Source of the DNA: Haematococcus lacustris
Taxonomy: Eukaryota > Chlorophyta > Chlorophyceae > Chlamydomonadales > Haematococcaceae
Direction of reading: 5' to 3'
Length of the DNA: 64,000 nucleotides
Assembly (NCBI GenBank): GCA_030144725.1
Contig: JASKMD010000008.1
Span: 14,030,915 to 14,094,914, forward strand
Shown here: in pieces, positions 10,798-22,935 of the stretch
How the letters are laid out: every line of letters begins with the position of its first letter
Position numbering within the stretch: position 1 is the stretch's first letter
Translations under genes and position numbers: made by a program
Notes under the pieces: generated by a model
Database searches by the model: none
The model's input: only the letters and a program-made list of their open reading frames with translations
Told to the model about the DNA's origin: nothing

Positions 10798-10877
10798 TGT
10801 GTAAACGTCTCAGTGACCTATGTCACCTGGCCTGGTCCTATGACCATGGTCCCCATGCGGCACCTTATGGTGATGCA

Positions 10878-11377
10878 NNNNNNNNNNNNNNNNNNNNNNN
10901 NNNNNNNNNNNNNNNNNNNNNNNNNNNNNNNNNNNNNNNNNNNNNNNNNNNNNNNNNNNNNNNNNNNNNNNNNNNNNNNNNNNNNNNNNNNNNNNNNNNN
11001 NNNNNNNNNNNNNNNNNNNNNNNNNNNNNNNNNNNNNNNNNNNNNNNNNNNNNNNNNNNNNNNNNNNNNNNNNNNNNNNNNNNNNNNNNNNNNNNNNNNN
11101 NNNNNNNNNNNNNNNNNNNNNNNNNNNNNNNNNNNNNNNNNNNNNNNNNNNNNNNNNNNNNNNNNNNNNNNNNNNNNNNNNNNNNNNNNNNNNNNNNNNN
11201 NNNNNNNNNNNNNNNNNNNNNNNNNNNNNNNNNNNNNNNNNNNNNNNNNNNNNNNNNNNNNNNNNNNNNNNNNNNNNNNNNNNNNNNNNNNNNNNNNNNN
11301 NNNNNNNNNNNNNNNNNNNNNNNNNNNNNNNNNNNNNNNNNNNNNNNNNNNNNNNNNNNNNNNNNNNNNNNNNNNNN
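10878..11377. other. Assembly gap (500 N)
   Basis: There are exactly 500 N, the same length as the other gap, so the size is a placeholder. It falls just inside the 3' end of a high-copy retrotransposon, as expected for a repeat-induced contig break. Confidence 0.98.
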
Positions 11378-12770
11378 GGTAGCCTTCACTGGACCTGCAC
11401 TTGCTGCCCATCATTGCGTTATGCAAGTCATGTAGCACAAGCAATGCACTCCATGACTGTGTGGCACAGCCTAGCATGTTTGACACCTCGCTGTGGCAAT
11501 TTTACGATGATGGTTAGTCTGACAGCCCTTTGCACAGTAGGGCATCGTTGGTTTATGTGCTGGACAGTCTTCTGCCTGATGCTATATTGCTGACCATTGA
11601 GCAAAGCAAGGTCACAGGTAGGTGGTAGAGGAGGTAGCCTGCCAGGAAGGTGGTGGAGGAGATGTGGCTGGAGAGGAAGGAGAAGCTGGCATGGATGGGG
11701 GGAGGGGTGGGTGCGCTGGAACAACCAGGCTATAGCCCTGTCACAGGGGTCAGGCAATAGTGTAGGTGGTAGGCGCCCAATACATGTGCATGGAAACATA
11801 GCTCCATACAGACAAAACACAGCCTTTAGTGAGGGGAGAGTGCTGGTGAGCTAGTGCTGGTGACACCTGCTCAGCCCTGATCTGCATTTATTCTAGTTGT
11901 ACAGCTTCAGCTGATCATTTCAGGGGACCACTGATGTTAGTCCATTCAGCTGATGTCTTCAGGGTTGGGGTAGGGGTTGGCTAGGCTCCCCATCGGCTCC
12001 TTGAGGCTGCCATGCCGTGAGCTGCCGGGTACTCAATGTTGCCCTCCTCCTGCCGCAGGTCCATGGCCATTGTCATGAGGTTGCTAACCCGGGTCACAGC
12101 CCCACACCACAATGCCCTGCCTACCTGCCAAGGGGCTGCCTGTTCCCTTCCCTGATGGCATCCAAGGCAGCCCATCCCGGCTCCTGAGCTGTCCTGATGT
12201 GGGTGGGGTGGAGGGGCCAGCAGGGGCCAGGATGATGTGGAGGGGCCAGGCTGGTGGACAGCAGGGGGGTGGGTCAGGGGGCCCTCGTCGTCGGTCACTG
12301 CCAACCGTGCAAAGCTACCCCCTGCCCCCTAAAGTCATGTATGGTGGAGGGGCATGGGACTCCAAAGAGGCAGCTTGCTCCAAGCTTGTCCTCCAGGGAT
12401 AGGTGCAACATAGAGAGAGGCTCGACCCCCGCATGAGCACGATCCCTGAGCAACTCCTGCAGCTTGTTCTTGTGCACAGCCTCATTTCTTCTGCAACGGC
12501 CGCCTGCTTGACTGCAGAACGGGTGGCGCGAGACGCCTTGGGAACCGTAGGCTGGGGCCAGGGACTAGGCTGGGTGCGTGGCTTAAGGGGTCGGAGTGGG
12601 CTGCAGAAGGTTGGGATCCCTGGTGTTGTGGCCAGAAGGTGGAGCTGGGAATGGGGAGGGGGGAGCACTGGGCACAGGCACTGGGCACAGGCTCTACTGG
12701 TGAGCATCTGCTGCCAGACCCTGGCTGGCCCACGTCCCCAGAGCTGGCCCACGTCCCCAGAGCGAGGTTC
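11378..12770. other. Low-complexity stretch with weak coding traces
   Basis: No recognisable gene. On the minus strand two segments look like orphan exons: about 11981-12100 (peptide with MTMAMDLRQEEGNIEYP, ending in a stop at 11981) and about 12370-12470 (peptide with NKLQELLRDRAHAG). I do not recognise either and no start or splice chain is convincing. Bases about 11728-11800 resemble part of the conserved 3' tail of the Fanzor-like family (CTATAGCCCTG...GGTCAGGCAATAGTGTAGGTGGTAGGC), so this is another decayed copy. Confidence 0.4.
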
Positions 12771-12774
12771 TACC

Positions 12775-13190
12775 TTCCAGCCCCTTGCCCTTGCCCTTGC
12801 CTGTGCCCTTGGTGGGCTCAGCTCCCGGCTCAGCCATGGTGCGCTTGCTGCGCTTGGCTGGAGGGGGAGTGCTGGGCCCTGGCTCTGAGGCTGCTGCTGG
12901 CTGTGTGGCTGCCTGGCTGCTGCGTGGGGCCTGTGGGGGCTTGCGGGGGGTCACTACAGGGCACCACATCAGGCCCCTTACTGGCTGGTCACGCTGCTGG
13001 CTCCAGGCTGGGCGCACCAGGCGGTGTTCCACTTGCCCTGCTGGGGGCTTCCAGCGTGCAGGCCTTGTGGCACTGAGTTTGTCCAGCTCCTCCTCACAGG
13101 GCTGCTGGCCATTCACTGCTGAGCTGACCAGGCTGGTGCGGTGCTCATCCACAAGCACCACCCTGCCCCGCCGCTGGCAGCTGGCAGCCT
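12775..13190 (-). pseudogene. Fanzor/TnpB-like relic: zinc-ribbon region fragment
   Basis: The minus-strand frame (about 13161 down to 12775) carries VDEHRTS, which fits the start of the OrfB/Fanzor zinc-ribbon region, followed by GQQPCEEELDKL, RPAWSQQRDQPVRGLMWCP and a Lys/Pro-rich linker ending KGKGKG. The same residues occur in the copy at 61430-61984. The RuvC-III motif expected next is missing because the copy breaks off at 12775. It abuts the fragment at 13192-13600, but in non-collinear order, so the two come from different insertions or a rearrangement. Confidence 0.7.
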
Positions 13191-13191
13191 A

Positions 13192-13600
13192 GAGTTGGCA
13201 TGACAAACATGCACTGATTAAGCTGACAGCTCAAGAGGGGGAACAATACTGTGCCGCAGACTGCTACTGCTGCTGCTGCTGCTGGGCCTTGGGTGGGCGG
13301 TCTCACAGCCGCTTCTAGCCCAGGACCTGGATACTCCCCGTCCTTGGCTGGCAGCTCAGGCCACTAGTACAGCTCTAGGGGGTGCCACCTGCTCTCCCCA
13401 ATGCGCTGCATATCCAGCGCTGCATTGCAGTCCCTGTTTACCCACCCGCAGAGCTGGTGCTGGTGTGGTGCTGAGCTGTGGTGCTCCGAGGCTGCTGGCT
13501 GTGTCAGGGCTGTATGGGCTGGCATTGAGGCACCTGGAGGCACCACATTAGGCCCCGCACTGGCTGGTCATGCTCCTGGCTCCAGGCTGGGTGCATCCAT
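13192..13600 (-). pseudogene. Fanzor/TnpB-like relic: RuvC-III end with short right end
   Basis: The minus strand encodes a degraded version of the DRDCNAALNM block (here NRDCNAALDMQRIGESRW), then a premature stop after LELY, then decayed sequence matching the conserved C-terminus and polyglutamine run. Unlike the 59400 and 62254 copies, similarity stops at CATGCCAACTCTAG (about 13192-13205), giving a shorter right end shared with the relic at 60590-60800. Confidence 0.7.
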
Positions 13601-15740
13601 ACAGCTGTTTGTACTGACAGTAAGCCGTGTGGCTATTAGGAGGATGAGTGTCATCGTGCTAGGCCTTGTAGGTGTCAAGGATGCCCCATGGATGTAAGAT
13701 CGACATTTAAGGGTCATTCCCTCAGGCCAACAACCTGCAGGACACCTTGAAATCCCAGCTTACATGCCTATCTTTCCAGGGATGGCAGTGTGATACACTT
13801 TCTACCTTCCAGTCCCAAGATACGCAAGATGTGTTCATGAATTGTGCAGTGTGAACGGCTGAGACAGATAGTGGTCCCCTTGTGTACTAGAGCGTTCTCA
13901 CGCGAGAGCAGTGCCCTTCTCACACTCTACAAACCCAAACACGGCGACAAAGCTCTGCTGTTTGGTAGTATCTGGGGCGGTCATCAAATTGTCGGGCAGC
14001 GCAGTGGACAATCTCTTACGAAGTCACTCCGCTAGCTATAACATTTAAGCAAGAACTTCTGACTGCTGCTACCTCACGGCCCTGGCAGCACTACCAGCAC
14101 GATAGACATTATGAATGAGCGAAAGCTAAGCCGAGCACCTCGCGCCGTTCAAGGCAGTGCGAACAACTCTAGCTCAGTTCACGCTATGCTGCTCGATAGC
14201 TGCTAAATTTCAGTTCCTTGCCGCGAAGCACACTCTCTTGGAAAATTCATCCGCGCCTCGGAAGTCCAAAGTGCGCATTTGCAACGCACTGCAGGTCAGC
14301 CGTAGAGCCTGTTGCCGTATGCCTGCTGTGCGCTTGCTTTGGCGTCGCCGCCTAACGTGCGTGACGCCTTGACGTGCAGGGTGAAGTCGCCTGGACACCA
14401 GCCGTGCTTCCCCTTGGCGCGCCGGAGCATGGAGCAGCTAGTGGCTCATGGCCGTCAAGCAGGTGCGCTACGCCGACTCGGTGAAATCCCGAAGCACGTT
14501 CCACTCCTTAGAAACGCTGGCGCTGGTAGAGGGCTATGGAGCGTGATGGGCTGCGACTAGCCACCTTGGTTGCGATAGGCCACCTCGGCACACCTGAGCC
14601 AGGCGCCCACCGCCGGATAAGCAGTTCGTGTCTCTCCGCCCACCACCGGACATGAAATGCCGCCCCCTCAACATGGTAGCAGGCAACCGCCACTGACAGC
14701 GCAACCCCACCCTCGACACTGACTGTACCCATATGCACCCATATGTAACCAACGCCATGTCTTAGAATGGCCTTGTGTGTGACACAGGCAGTGGGCCTTG
14801 TATGTATGACACAGCAAGGGGTCAATGGGAGCAAAACCTGGTCTCAGGCATGGAGTGCCGCTGTGCTTGAGCCCCTGTGCCCGATCCTGTGGAAATACCA
14901 TGCACCTGTCTGTGCTGACTACGGAATGCTGATTGCGCCAAATACAGCCTGCCATATGCTCTTCATGCCAGCCAGATCAGGCAGGCTCATGTCAGACAGG
15001 CACACGGACACAGAGCGGCAGACAGCATCCCGCACAAGGTGTGGCATGCCACCAGTCGCATGCCACCAGTCGCATGCCACCCTGCCACCAGTGGCTGCAC
15101 ATCCAGGGGCAAAGGCCGCAAGGCATGCAGCACATGGTGTGCCTGTGGTAAGGAGCCTGCTAGATGCCTCCTGTCAGTTGTCCACTATGCTGATTGCTGA
15201 CACACACTGTCCACATGTCCTCAACGCACCCATCCTAACATTGCCCGTTGATGTGCACTGCCACACGCAGAAGCAGCCAAGGAGCTGGGCGACCACCCCC
15301 CTTTGCCGACCCGACTGCCCAGCCTAGACGCCACAGATGTGAGAGCTACGGTGGAGGCTGCACGTGACGCCGTGATGAGCTGCAGTGCTGCCACACTACA
15401 AGCGGTGAGGCACAGGGCCAGTGGCAGGGGTACTCAGCTGGCAAGATCCGGATGCGAGCCAACATAAGCAAATGCAAACATGGGGAGTGCTGTCACTAGC
15501 ACTGGCAGTTGCACAGCTTAGTGCAGAACCCGCCCTGTTCATCAGTCCATCATTGAACGTCCTCCTTAGCGGGTGGTTAGGAATTTTATCGGCCTGTCGC
15601 GTCACGCGGACATGCGTTCAACTATCGCCGCCTCTTCCCCTACCCCTGTGAATATCACTAGCCCTCCGTATCAAGACAAAGGCCGACTAAGTGTCAGGCT
15701 TTGGTGCACGCAATAGCCACTGACCACTCACGGGTAAAGT
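13601..15740. other. Intergenic stretch upstream of the AP2 gene
   Basis: I see no domain-bearing reading frame or RNA gene in these 2.1 kb. Small features only: three tandem copies of a 14-bp GCATGCCACCAGTC-like word around 15045-15080. The part next to 15741 should contain the AP2 promoter, but I can identify no specific element. Confidence 0.5.
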
Positions 15741-17350
15741 GTGACCTCTTGCAAACTACCGCCCACCGCACGGAGCGCAGTTCGTGAGAAATGCCAGGAA
15801 CAATGTATAGGACATGCGGCGGCTGGTTTAGCCATCCCTGTCGCCAAAGGACCATCGCGCGTTGGTGTACCGCTTATGCCAAGTAGTCGGACCTTCAGCT
15901 GCGCCTCACCCGACCTTACTGATGTAAGCAATTACAGGCGTATGCACATCGCATCCCCAACAGTATGCCCTTCCGTATGTCCAGTCCATAGTTCGCTATT
16001 GTTGCTGATGGCCTGCTTGCCTTCACTGCCTTCGCAGAACACCTCCGGCAACTCGTCGATGCGCCCGCTTGCTCCTCTCGCACTCGCGACTGCCGTTCGT
16101 GACCCCAGCTTGCCTTTCGACAACACTTTCCATGCCAGCACTTTCCATGCCAGCCAGGAGGACCTCCATGCAAGCGAGCAGGGGCTCCAGCTGCATGCCC
16201 CACCCAGTAGCACTGCAGACCGTGACCCTTCCTGCTCTGGGAGTCCTCCAGGACCTGGCTCAGCCCTTGACCTGGCAGGCAGACAGGCCCACCTCCACCC
16301 TGAGCCTCCCCAAGCCGCTGTGCATGGCCCCCCTGATGCCCTACACACAGCCATGCTGACATCCCACCCCTCCCTCACCGACGCCTTGACCTTGGATTCC
16401 GAGTTAACCCTGCAGGGCATGCTAACCTCTGCTGACCTGGCCCTGATCCAATCCCTGCCCGCCCCTCCCCCACTGCCCACCAGCACCCGTCGTCACCATA
16501 GCAGCAAGCGGGGCCATGCGCACCGGCAGCCCCAAGCCTCAGTCCATGCCGCTGCACCCAGCCTCCACCCCGCCTGCCACACTGCACCAACCGCTGGTGC
16601 AGCAGGGGAGCCAGGGGAGCAGTCAGAGGCAGCTGCCCCTGCAGCACCGCCAGGGGCTGAGCCTGAGGGGTTAGCTGGGGGCTTGGGAGGTGCAGCTGCC
16701 TGCTCCGGTGCACCAGGACCCCACTCCCTGGCCAGCCCCGCGCTCCCTGCCTCCCTCCCTGCGACCCAGCGCCTTCACTGCCCTCCTGCACAGCCTGGGG
16801 TGGGGGCCCCCCTGCACTGCCTGGGCTTGGGCGCGGACTCCCCTCAGCGCCTGCCCAGCCTTGGCATGCTGCTGCCCCAGGACTCCCAGCTGGCTGAGAT
16901 GCTGGCCAACCTGGATGAGATGCTGGCCGTGGGCCAGGAGGGGCAGGCTGGGGCCAGAGGGCCGGAGGGTGGTCCATCTCCTCTGAGGGCCCCCAGCCTG
17001 AGTCAGGGCATCAGCAGCAGCAGCAACCTGACACGTGGGGTACCTTCCGCTTCAACCGTCTTGCACACACACACGGCTCCGACGCCACCCGCATTGTTGG
17101 GCCTGGCCAGGCAGCGGGCAGGGGAGTGGGCGTCTGTTGAGCAGCTGGCCAGGAGCGTGGTGCACAAGGGCTGTGGCCGGGCAGGGCCAGATGGTGCCGG
17201 GGCTGTGGGGTGGGAGGTGGAGGGGGAGACATCAGCAGCCCGGAGCAGTGGGTTGGGGAGTGGTCGGCCTGGGCTCAGTGCTGGTAGTGCAGTTAGTCAG
17301 GGGCTTCAAATAGGCTCTGCCTGGGCTTGGGCCTTGGGGCAACCAGCTGG

Positions 17351-17384
<34 letters not shown>

Positions 17385-18487
17385 GAGGTAGAAGTCCGCC
17401 CCTCCCATGCCGACCCTACTTTGCATGGTGAGGGAACGGAGTGGGAAGGGGAGTGCCACACACCTCCCCCACCTGCTGCCCTATGGCCAGCCGCCTCCCT
17501 CCCCTCCCACCCCCTGCCATCCTGCTCCCTTCCCCCAAGCACCCAGCCTGGCGCCACCTCCTCCCCTCCCCCTCTGCCAACAGAGTTTGGGGAGACTGCC
17601 ACTGGGCCAGGGCTGAGAGGGGCAGGTGTTGGGTGCTTGAGGCAGCTGGCAGCTCCTCATGCGCCTCCTCCTGGGCCCCACCCCTCCCCTGGATCTGGCT
17701 CTGCAACCACCATCGCTTGCGGGCACTCCAGCAGCAGCCAAGTCCATGCCGTGCCCCCCTACTCCCACCGCATTTCCTGGCCAGGCACAGCCACCCCGCC
17801 TGGCCCCCTTCAATGGGGTGCACCCCCAGGACCCTCCCCGCCTGCGGGCTGCCTTCCTTCCCCCTCACCTTCCATGGGCGGCAGCTTGGCGCAGGCCAGG
17901 AGTGATGCGGGGGAGGAGTCACACTTCTACACACCACCACCCTGTCCCTGCTCGCTCCACCATCAAGCCTCAATGCTGGGCTCAGCAGCAGAGGAGGGAG
18001 GGGGCCATGCTCCTGGGCACATGGTCCACCCCATGTCTCACTCCCTGTCGTACCCAGGCGGGTCCTCCTTCCCATGCAGCCATGCAGCGGGCAGTCACAG
18101 CCCTGCCACCCCTGGTGCCGACATGGAGATGGGGCTGAGAATGGCACCCAGTCTGGCCCTGGAGCTGCTGACCTGGCCCGAGCCCCGCTATGATGGCCAC
18201 GGTGGTGGGGGGGTGGAGCAGGCTGCGGGTGTGGGGTGGGAGGCTCAGGAGCAGGGGGGCGCTTGTGGGGATGCCGGTCAGGGGGAGAGGCACCCCCACA
18301 CAGTTCAGGGGCGGCAGACAGTGACGTCACACCCCTCCACTGGCCTCGATATGCATGGGTGGGGGGGGTCTCAGGGGCAGGGAGTCGGGGGCCAGGGTGG
18401 CCTGGGGGCTGCCGGTGACACCTGGCGCCTCAGCAGCAGCAACTGCATGGCAGGCTATGGGCAGCTGCACGCTGAGGGGGCGGTCAT

Positions 18488-18534
<47 letters not shown>

Positions 18535-21500
18535 GGGGCCACATACTCGTCCATAGCACCAACAATGTAGGGGACGTGGCAGGGGTGCCTGAGGCAGGTC
18601 AAACTGATGAAGCTTGGGCTAGCCCAGGCCCCTACCTGAGCAGCCACGGGCAGCCTGAGCAGGGCCCCCAGCACCAGGCTTGGGGTCAGGGTCATGCAGC
18701 AGCAGCAGCAGCAGCAGCAGCAGCTGAGAGGGGTGAGGGCCTGTGCAGCAGTAGCCAGCCTGTGGCCAGAAGGTCTAGCCACACTGGCAGCGGGGGGTTG
18801 GGTCACCAGGGTATGCTTATCCCCATGGCCCACCAGGGTGGTAGGGGTGCCTGGTACCCACAGCAGCTGACCCAGCACTGGCTGACACAGCAGCAGCAGC
18901 AGCAGCTTGAGCATGAGCAACAGCAGCAGCAGCAGCAACAGTATGAGCAGCAGCAGCAGCAGCAGCAGTATGAGCAGCAGCGGCAGTACCAGCAGCAGCA
19001 GCAGCAGCAGTATGAGCAGCAGCAGCAGTACCAGCAGCAACAGCAGTATGAGCAGCAGCAGTACCAGCAGCAGCAGCAGCAGCAGCAGCAGCTTCATCAG
19101 CCGCAACACTATGCTTCGTATGACCCTCAAGTGCTGCAGGCGGGAGAACAGCCTGCTTCCCAGTACTGGGTGCCTCAAACCAGCCATGACATGGACACCC
19201 ACTTTTCTAATGGAGCTTGGCAGCATGCAGACGGCCAGCCCCAGCAGCTGCCCCACCACCTGGCCCAGCACACTTTGCCGCAGCCACAGGCGGGGCTGGC
19301 TCCAGGCCCAATGACCACAGCTGCTGCTGCCGCCGCTGCCGTGGCAGCTATGGTTGGGGACTTGATGCAGTTGGACGGCAGCAGCACACCCCCACCCCAG
19401 AGGCTGCTGACAGAAGAAGGCAACGACGCTCCCGCCCCTGGCCTGCCGGTGCCTCGCCGTAGTAGCAGGTGGGCTTGTTTCGCCCGGCCTGACAGCTCCT
19501 TGTTGGCCAGTAAGCACGTGGGAATGCCTTATCAACGCATTTGGTGCATTGCCTGATTTTGTCTGCTGTTGTGCTTGGTAGCTGCTGCAGCATGACCGCT
19601 GCTGCATGACCGCTCCATGATTGTCGCAGGGCGAGCTCGCGCACCGCGCGGGCGGCTGCACGGCTGGCGGCGCAGTTCTGTGAGCTCAGCACAGAAGACG
19701 AGGCGTCTTCTGACAGCAACTATGAGGCCGACTCGCCACGCACCGGTCAGCATAGCAGCAACCCATTCGCCAGAGGTGACGCCAGCGACAGCAGCGCAAG
19801 CCCTTCGGCTCACTCTAGGCGTCGTCAAGGGTCGCGGACCCATAAGTCTGCGAGGCAGCATGCCGGCTCCAAAGCTCAGCAGACGCAGCCGCACTTGGCG
19901 AAGAAATCGCGCTTTGCAACATCAGCCGCCACCCCGGCCAGCCGGCTGAACATCTCCGGGCTGTTTACCGCGACCCCAGGTCCGCTGCTCGGCCAAGTCC
20001 CTTCACTCTCTGGCTCTGGCGTTCCGCTGCAGGTCCCGTGCGCGGCTCAGGTGCACTCGGGCAGCCAGCTGATGGCTGGCGCCCCAAGCAGTTGTCAAGG
20101 GGTGATGCATACAGCGAGGGTCTCCGACACCGGGACCGCCCTATCGAACTCCGCCTCAGCGGCCGCGGCTGCTGCAGCTGCAGCGGCTGTGGTCTCCAGC
20201 GTGACTCAGAGCTTCCCTGGCAGCCAGCTTGGCCCAGCAGCCAGGCGTCAGTCTTGGCAGTCCTCGGCTGCCAGCGACTGCGCAAACATGGTCGTCTCGC
20301 TGCCAACGGTGATGACGCAAGTCTCAGCAATACCGGGTCCCGCCGCTGTAACTGCCAGCGGGCCAGTTCGCCGTCGCACATCGGGCACCGGATCTGCTGT
20401 CGCCGCGCCAGCGGTGAAGCGCAAGTCGAGCGGGAATGGCATCGAGACCAGGGCCACCGAGGAAGCCTCCACAGCTCGCTCCTCACGCTTCCGTGGTGTG
20501 ACGAAACATCGCCGCAGCGGCAGGTATAGAGCGACCTCATATTCGATCCTACTCGTGCGCTGCCATACCCTGCCCTGCTCCATACTCACCGGAGGGGTTT
20601 GAGCTCACGTTGCAGCTCTATGGGACACAGGGTGTGAAACGATCTGGAAGGCCTTAGTGGTGCAGGTGGGGCGTCGGATATGAAGCCACAAGCCAGCTTG
20701 CCATTGCATTCTGCAGGTGGGAGGCCCACATCTGGATCAAAGACCTGGGCCGCCAAGTTTACCTAGGTGAGGGTCTACACTGCTGTGCGTAGCCCGAAGA
20801 GTGCCATGACAGACACTGGCACCCTAAGCTGCCACCCTCAGCTTATGTCAACAACCTGGCTGCTCGTCATTTGGCAGTGACTCCCCTCAGCACACCATGC
20901 ACCTCCACTGCTCCCATCACCACCACCATCATTACCATTATGTGTCACCAGCGTCCCTATCCTTCCACTTGGGCAGAGCTGTTGCCTCACAACGTGTGCA
21001 TTGACAGCTGTGCGACCATGCACTCCATGAACCTTCAGGGGGCTATGAGCATGAGGAGCACGCTGCAGAGGCGTATGATGTGGCAGCATTGAAGACCAAA
21101 GGCTTAAAGGTGAGCAGGGCACCCACACTGATGGCAGCTGGCACATGCGGTAACCCCTTTCAAAGCCTGACATCACCTTGGCCCTGCCCACCAGCTCTGG
21201 CGAAGCATTAGTGCACTGGGCTATGGAGTCCTCACCTGGGGCTGGTTGCTGGCTGTGGGGTCATGCTCAGCCTTGTTACACATGTTTGTTCCTTGCTGTC
21301 TTGATGCCTAGCCTTTTTTGGCTACACATGCTGTCTTGCTGCTTACTCGGTTGCTGTTGTGACTTGGTGCGCAGAGCAAAACTAACTTCCCGCAATCGCG
21401 ATACGAGGCGCTGGTAGGCTGCATCGACTCTATCAGCGTGGACGAAATCATCATGGCTGTGCGACGGCAAAGCCAAGTGAGCGGTATTTGCAAGTCGCAT

Positions 21501-22935
21501 CAACGGTGCCAGACTCATTAGCAGGCGCCGCAGCAGCATTACCACAGCGTGTGATTGTCCAGGGGGCGCGATGACGAGCTGGGCTGCTTGTGCGCAGGGA
21601 TTCTCCCGTGGAACGAGCAGCTTTCGGGGTGTGACAGCGCATCCGAGCGGGCGGTGGGAGAGCCGCATCGGCATCCCGCAATCCAAACACGTGTATCTCG
21701 GTAAGGGCGACCGCAGTTCGCGATCCGCCATCGCCATCACGCAGCTTGTGACGGGGCGGACAGTGATATATTTTTGTGCGTGGTCTGCAACGTAGGCCTG
21801 TTTGACGACGAGCGCGAGGCTGCACTGGCCTATGACCGGGCGCTGGTCCGGCTGCGCGGCACAGCGGCGGCTACGAACTTCGGACTCGCACAGTACAATC
21901 GCGAGCTGGCAGAGTTCAACTGGGTTCAAGACGTGGGTTTGGATACTCATTGCATCAAGCCATTCATGCACCCACTGGCGCCCCATCAAGCTGCAAACTA
22001 GTCAGGCATGAGCTGCAGAGCTAGAGGCTTCACTGCAGGCGGTGAACCAATCATGCAGTTAGGCAGCTGGCATAGTATGAGGCAGCCTGCTGCACACTGG
22101 TTCCTGCTGCGCACTGACCCTACCTCGTCATGCCCTGCAGCCAGTGAATGCGGCCCGCGAGGACGTGAAGGTGACAATGTCCCTGGGCCCTGACTTCGAG
22201 CGCTGGGTGAAGCATGGCAGCAGTGTGTTCCCCCACATGGCGGTAGCAGTGGCTGGCTGGGACGAGGCGCCCGCGACCCCAGTGCCCCATGCTGCGCTAT
22301 CCACAGGCCATAAGCTTGGAGGTCCAACCAGCTCTCAGGCCAGCAGCTTGGCAGCAGTTGAGGCAGGTGCAGCAGGGTCCGGCACCTGGCTGCCTCACGG
22401 AGGCCTGGGGGAGGATGAGGCGGGCAACTCTTGGAGTGCGGCAGTGCTGGCGGCAGTGGCAGCAGGGCGAGCAGACCCTGCACCATTGGGCCTCAGCCAG
22501 GCAATGCCAGGGGCAAGGCCTGGGGAAGGAGGTCAGGCTGGGCCGGGTGTTGAGCTTGGAGGTGATGCAGGGGCTGGAGGTTTAAGCCCTGGTGGCATGG
22601 TGCTGTCCTACTGTTCCCCCGCTGCCGGCAACACAGTGAGCAGCAGCGGCGGCCAAGCAGTGGTGGGTGTGGCAGCCCCAGGACCCGCTGCCCTGCTCCC
22701 AGGCGCCGGCGCCCAGTCAAGTCAGCCCAGTCATGTCAAAGCCCCAGGGCCAGCCGCCAAGAAGGCTGCTGCTGCTGCGGCACGTGACCAGGACAAGAAG
22801 CAGGCGCAGGCGCAGAAGCAAGGGGTGAGACTGAGCCAGAGGCCACCCAAGGGTCACAACGGCAGCTTGGGGTTGAAGGTCCCCTTGGTTGGAGTGGAGC
22901 CCGCTAAGGCGGGGCGTCAGGGAGGGGCGGCGTGA
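15741..22935 (+). CDS. Double-AP2-domain transcription factor (AP2/ANT-like), complete copy
   Basis: This is a DNA-binding regulator of the plant AP2 (two-repeat) class, expected in the nucleus. Nine exons fit in phase: 15741-15923, 16038-19468, 19630-20523, 20717-20766, 21039-21109, 21375-21476, 21598-21700, 21796-21923 and 22141-22935, about 1918 residues. The start is the first ATG of the open frame and is uncertain. The long N-terminal region is Pro/Ser/Gly-rich with glutamine runs (about 17354-17384, 18488-18533, 18886-19098), the last a tandem YEQQQ array. AP2 repeat 1 is built across exons 3-5 (SSRFRGVTKHRRSGR, then GRQVYLGGYEHEEHAAEAYD). The linker exon has KTNFPQSRYE, typical of ANT-type proteins. 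Repeat 2 spans exons 7-8 (FRGVTAHPSGRWESRIG, then LFDDEREAALAYDRALVRL). The C-terminal tail is Ala/Gly-rich with a KKAAAAAARDQDKK basic patch. Target genes are unknown. Confidence 0.85.
18886..19098 (+). repeat. CAG-rich array encoding Tyr-Glu-polyGln units
   Basis: CAG/CAA triplets are interrupted by TATGAG (Tyr-Glu) and TACCAG in a roughly regular pattern, giving repeated YEQQQ or YQQQQ units within AP2 exon 2. Pure CAG runs also lie at 17354-17384, 18488-18533 and 18696-18722. Such tracts vary in length between individuals and form low-complexity activation domains. Confidence 0.9.

Larger units (their letters stand above)
1..10877. repeat. Left copy of a 20.5-kb-period duplicated block
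   Basis: Base 1 aligns with base 20536 and the match continues at a constant offset of 20535 to base 10877, where a 500-N gap begins. I found seven differences, all between 7372 and 8437 inside the chromovirus: 7372, 7727, 7852, 7933, 8306, 8350 and 8437. The match runs to the left edge of the window, so the true left boundary is unseen. It may be a genuine tandem duplication or the same locus assembled twice. Confidence 0.95.
5062..10877 (+). mobile_element. Ty3/gypsy chromovirus, left copy, truncated by the gap
   Basis: The 5' LTR, primer site, gag, protease and pol are present. The element is cut 80 bases after the pol stop by the 500-N gap, so the polypurine tract and 3' LTR are not seen. 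Apart from seven substitutions in the protease/RT portion it equals the element at 25597-31773. Confidence 0.95.

Noticed and set aside
10794..11486. Open frames across the N gap
   Set aside because: They are made of N and carry no information.
16375..16977. Long minus-strand open frames opposite AP2 exon 2
   Set aside because: High GC and low complexity keep the antisense frames open; they have no domain or splice support, while the plus strand gives an in-phase gene.
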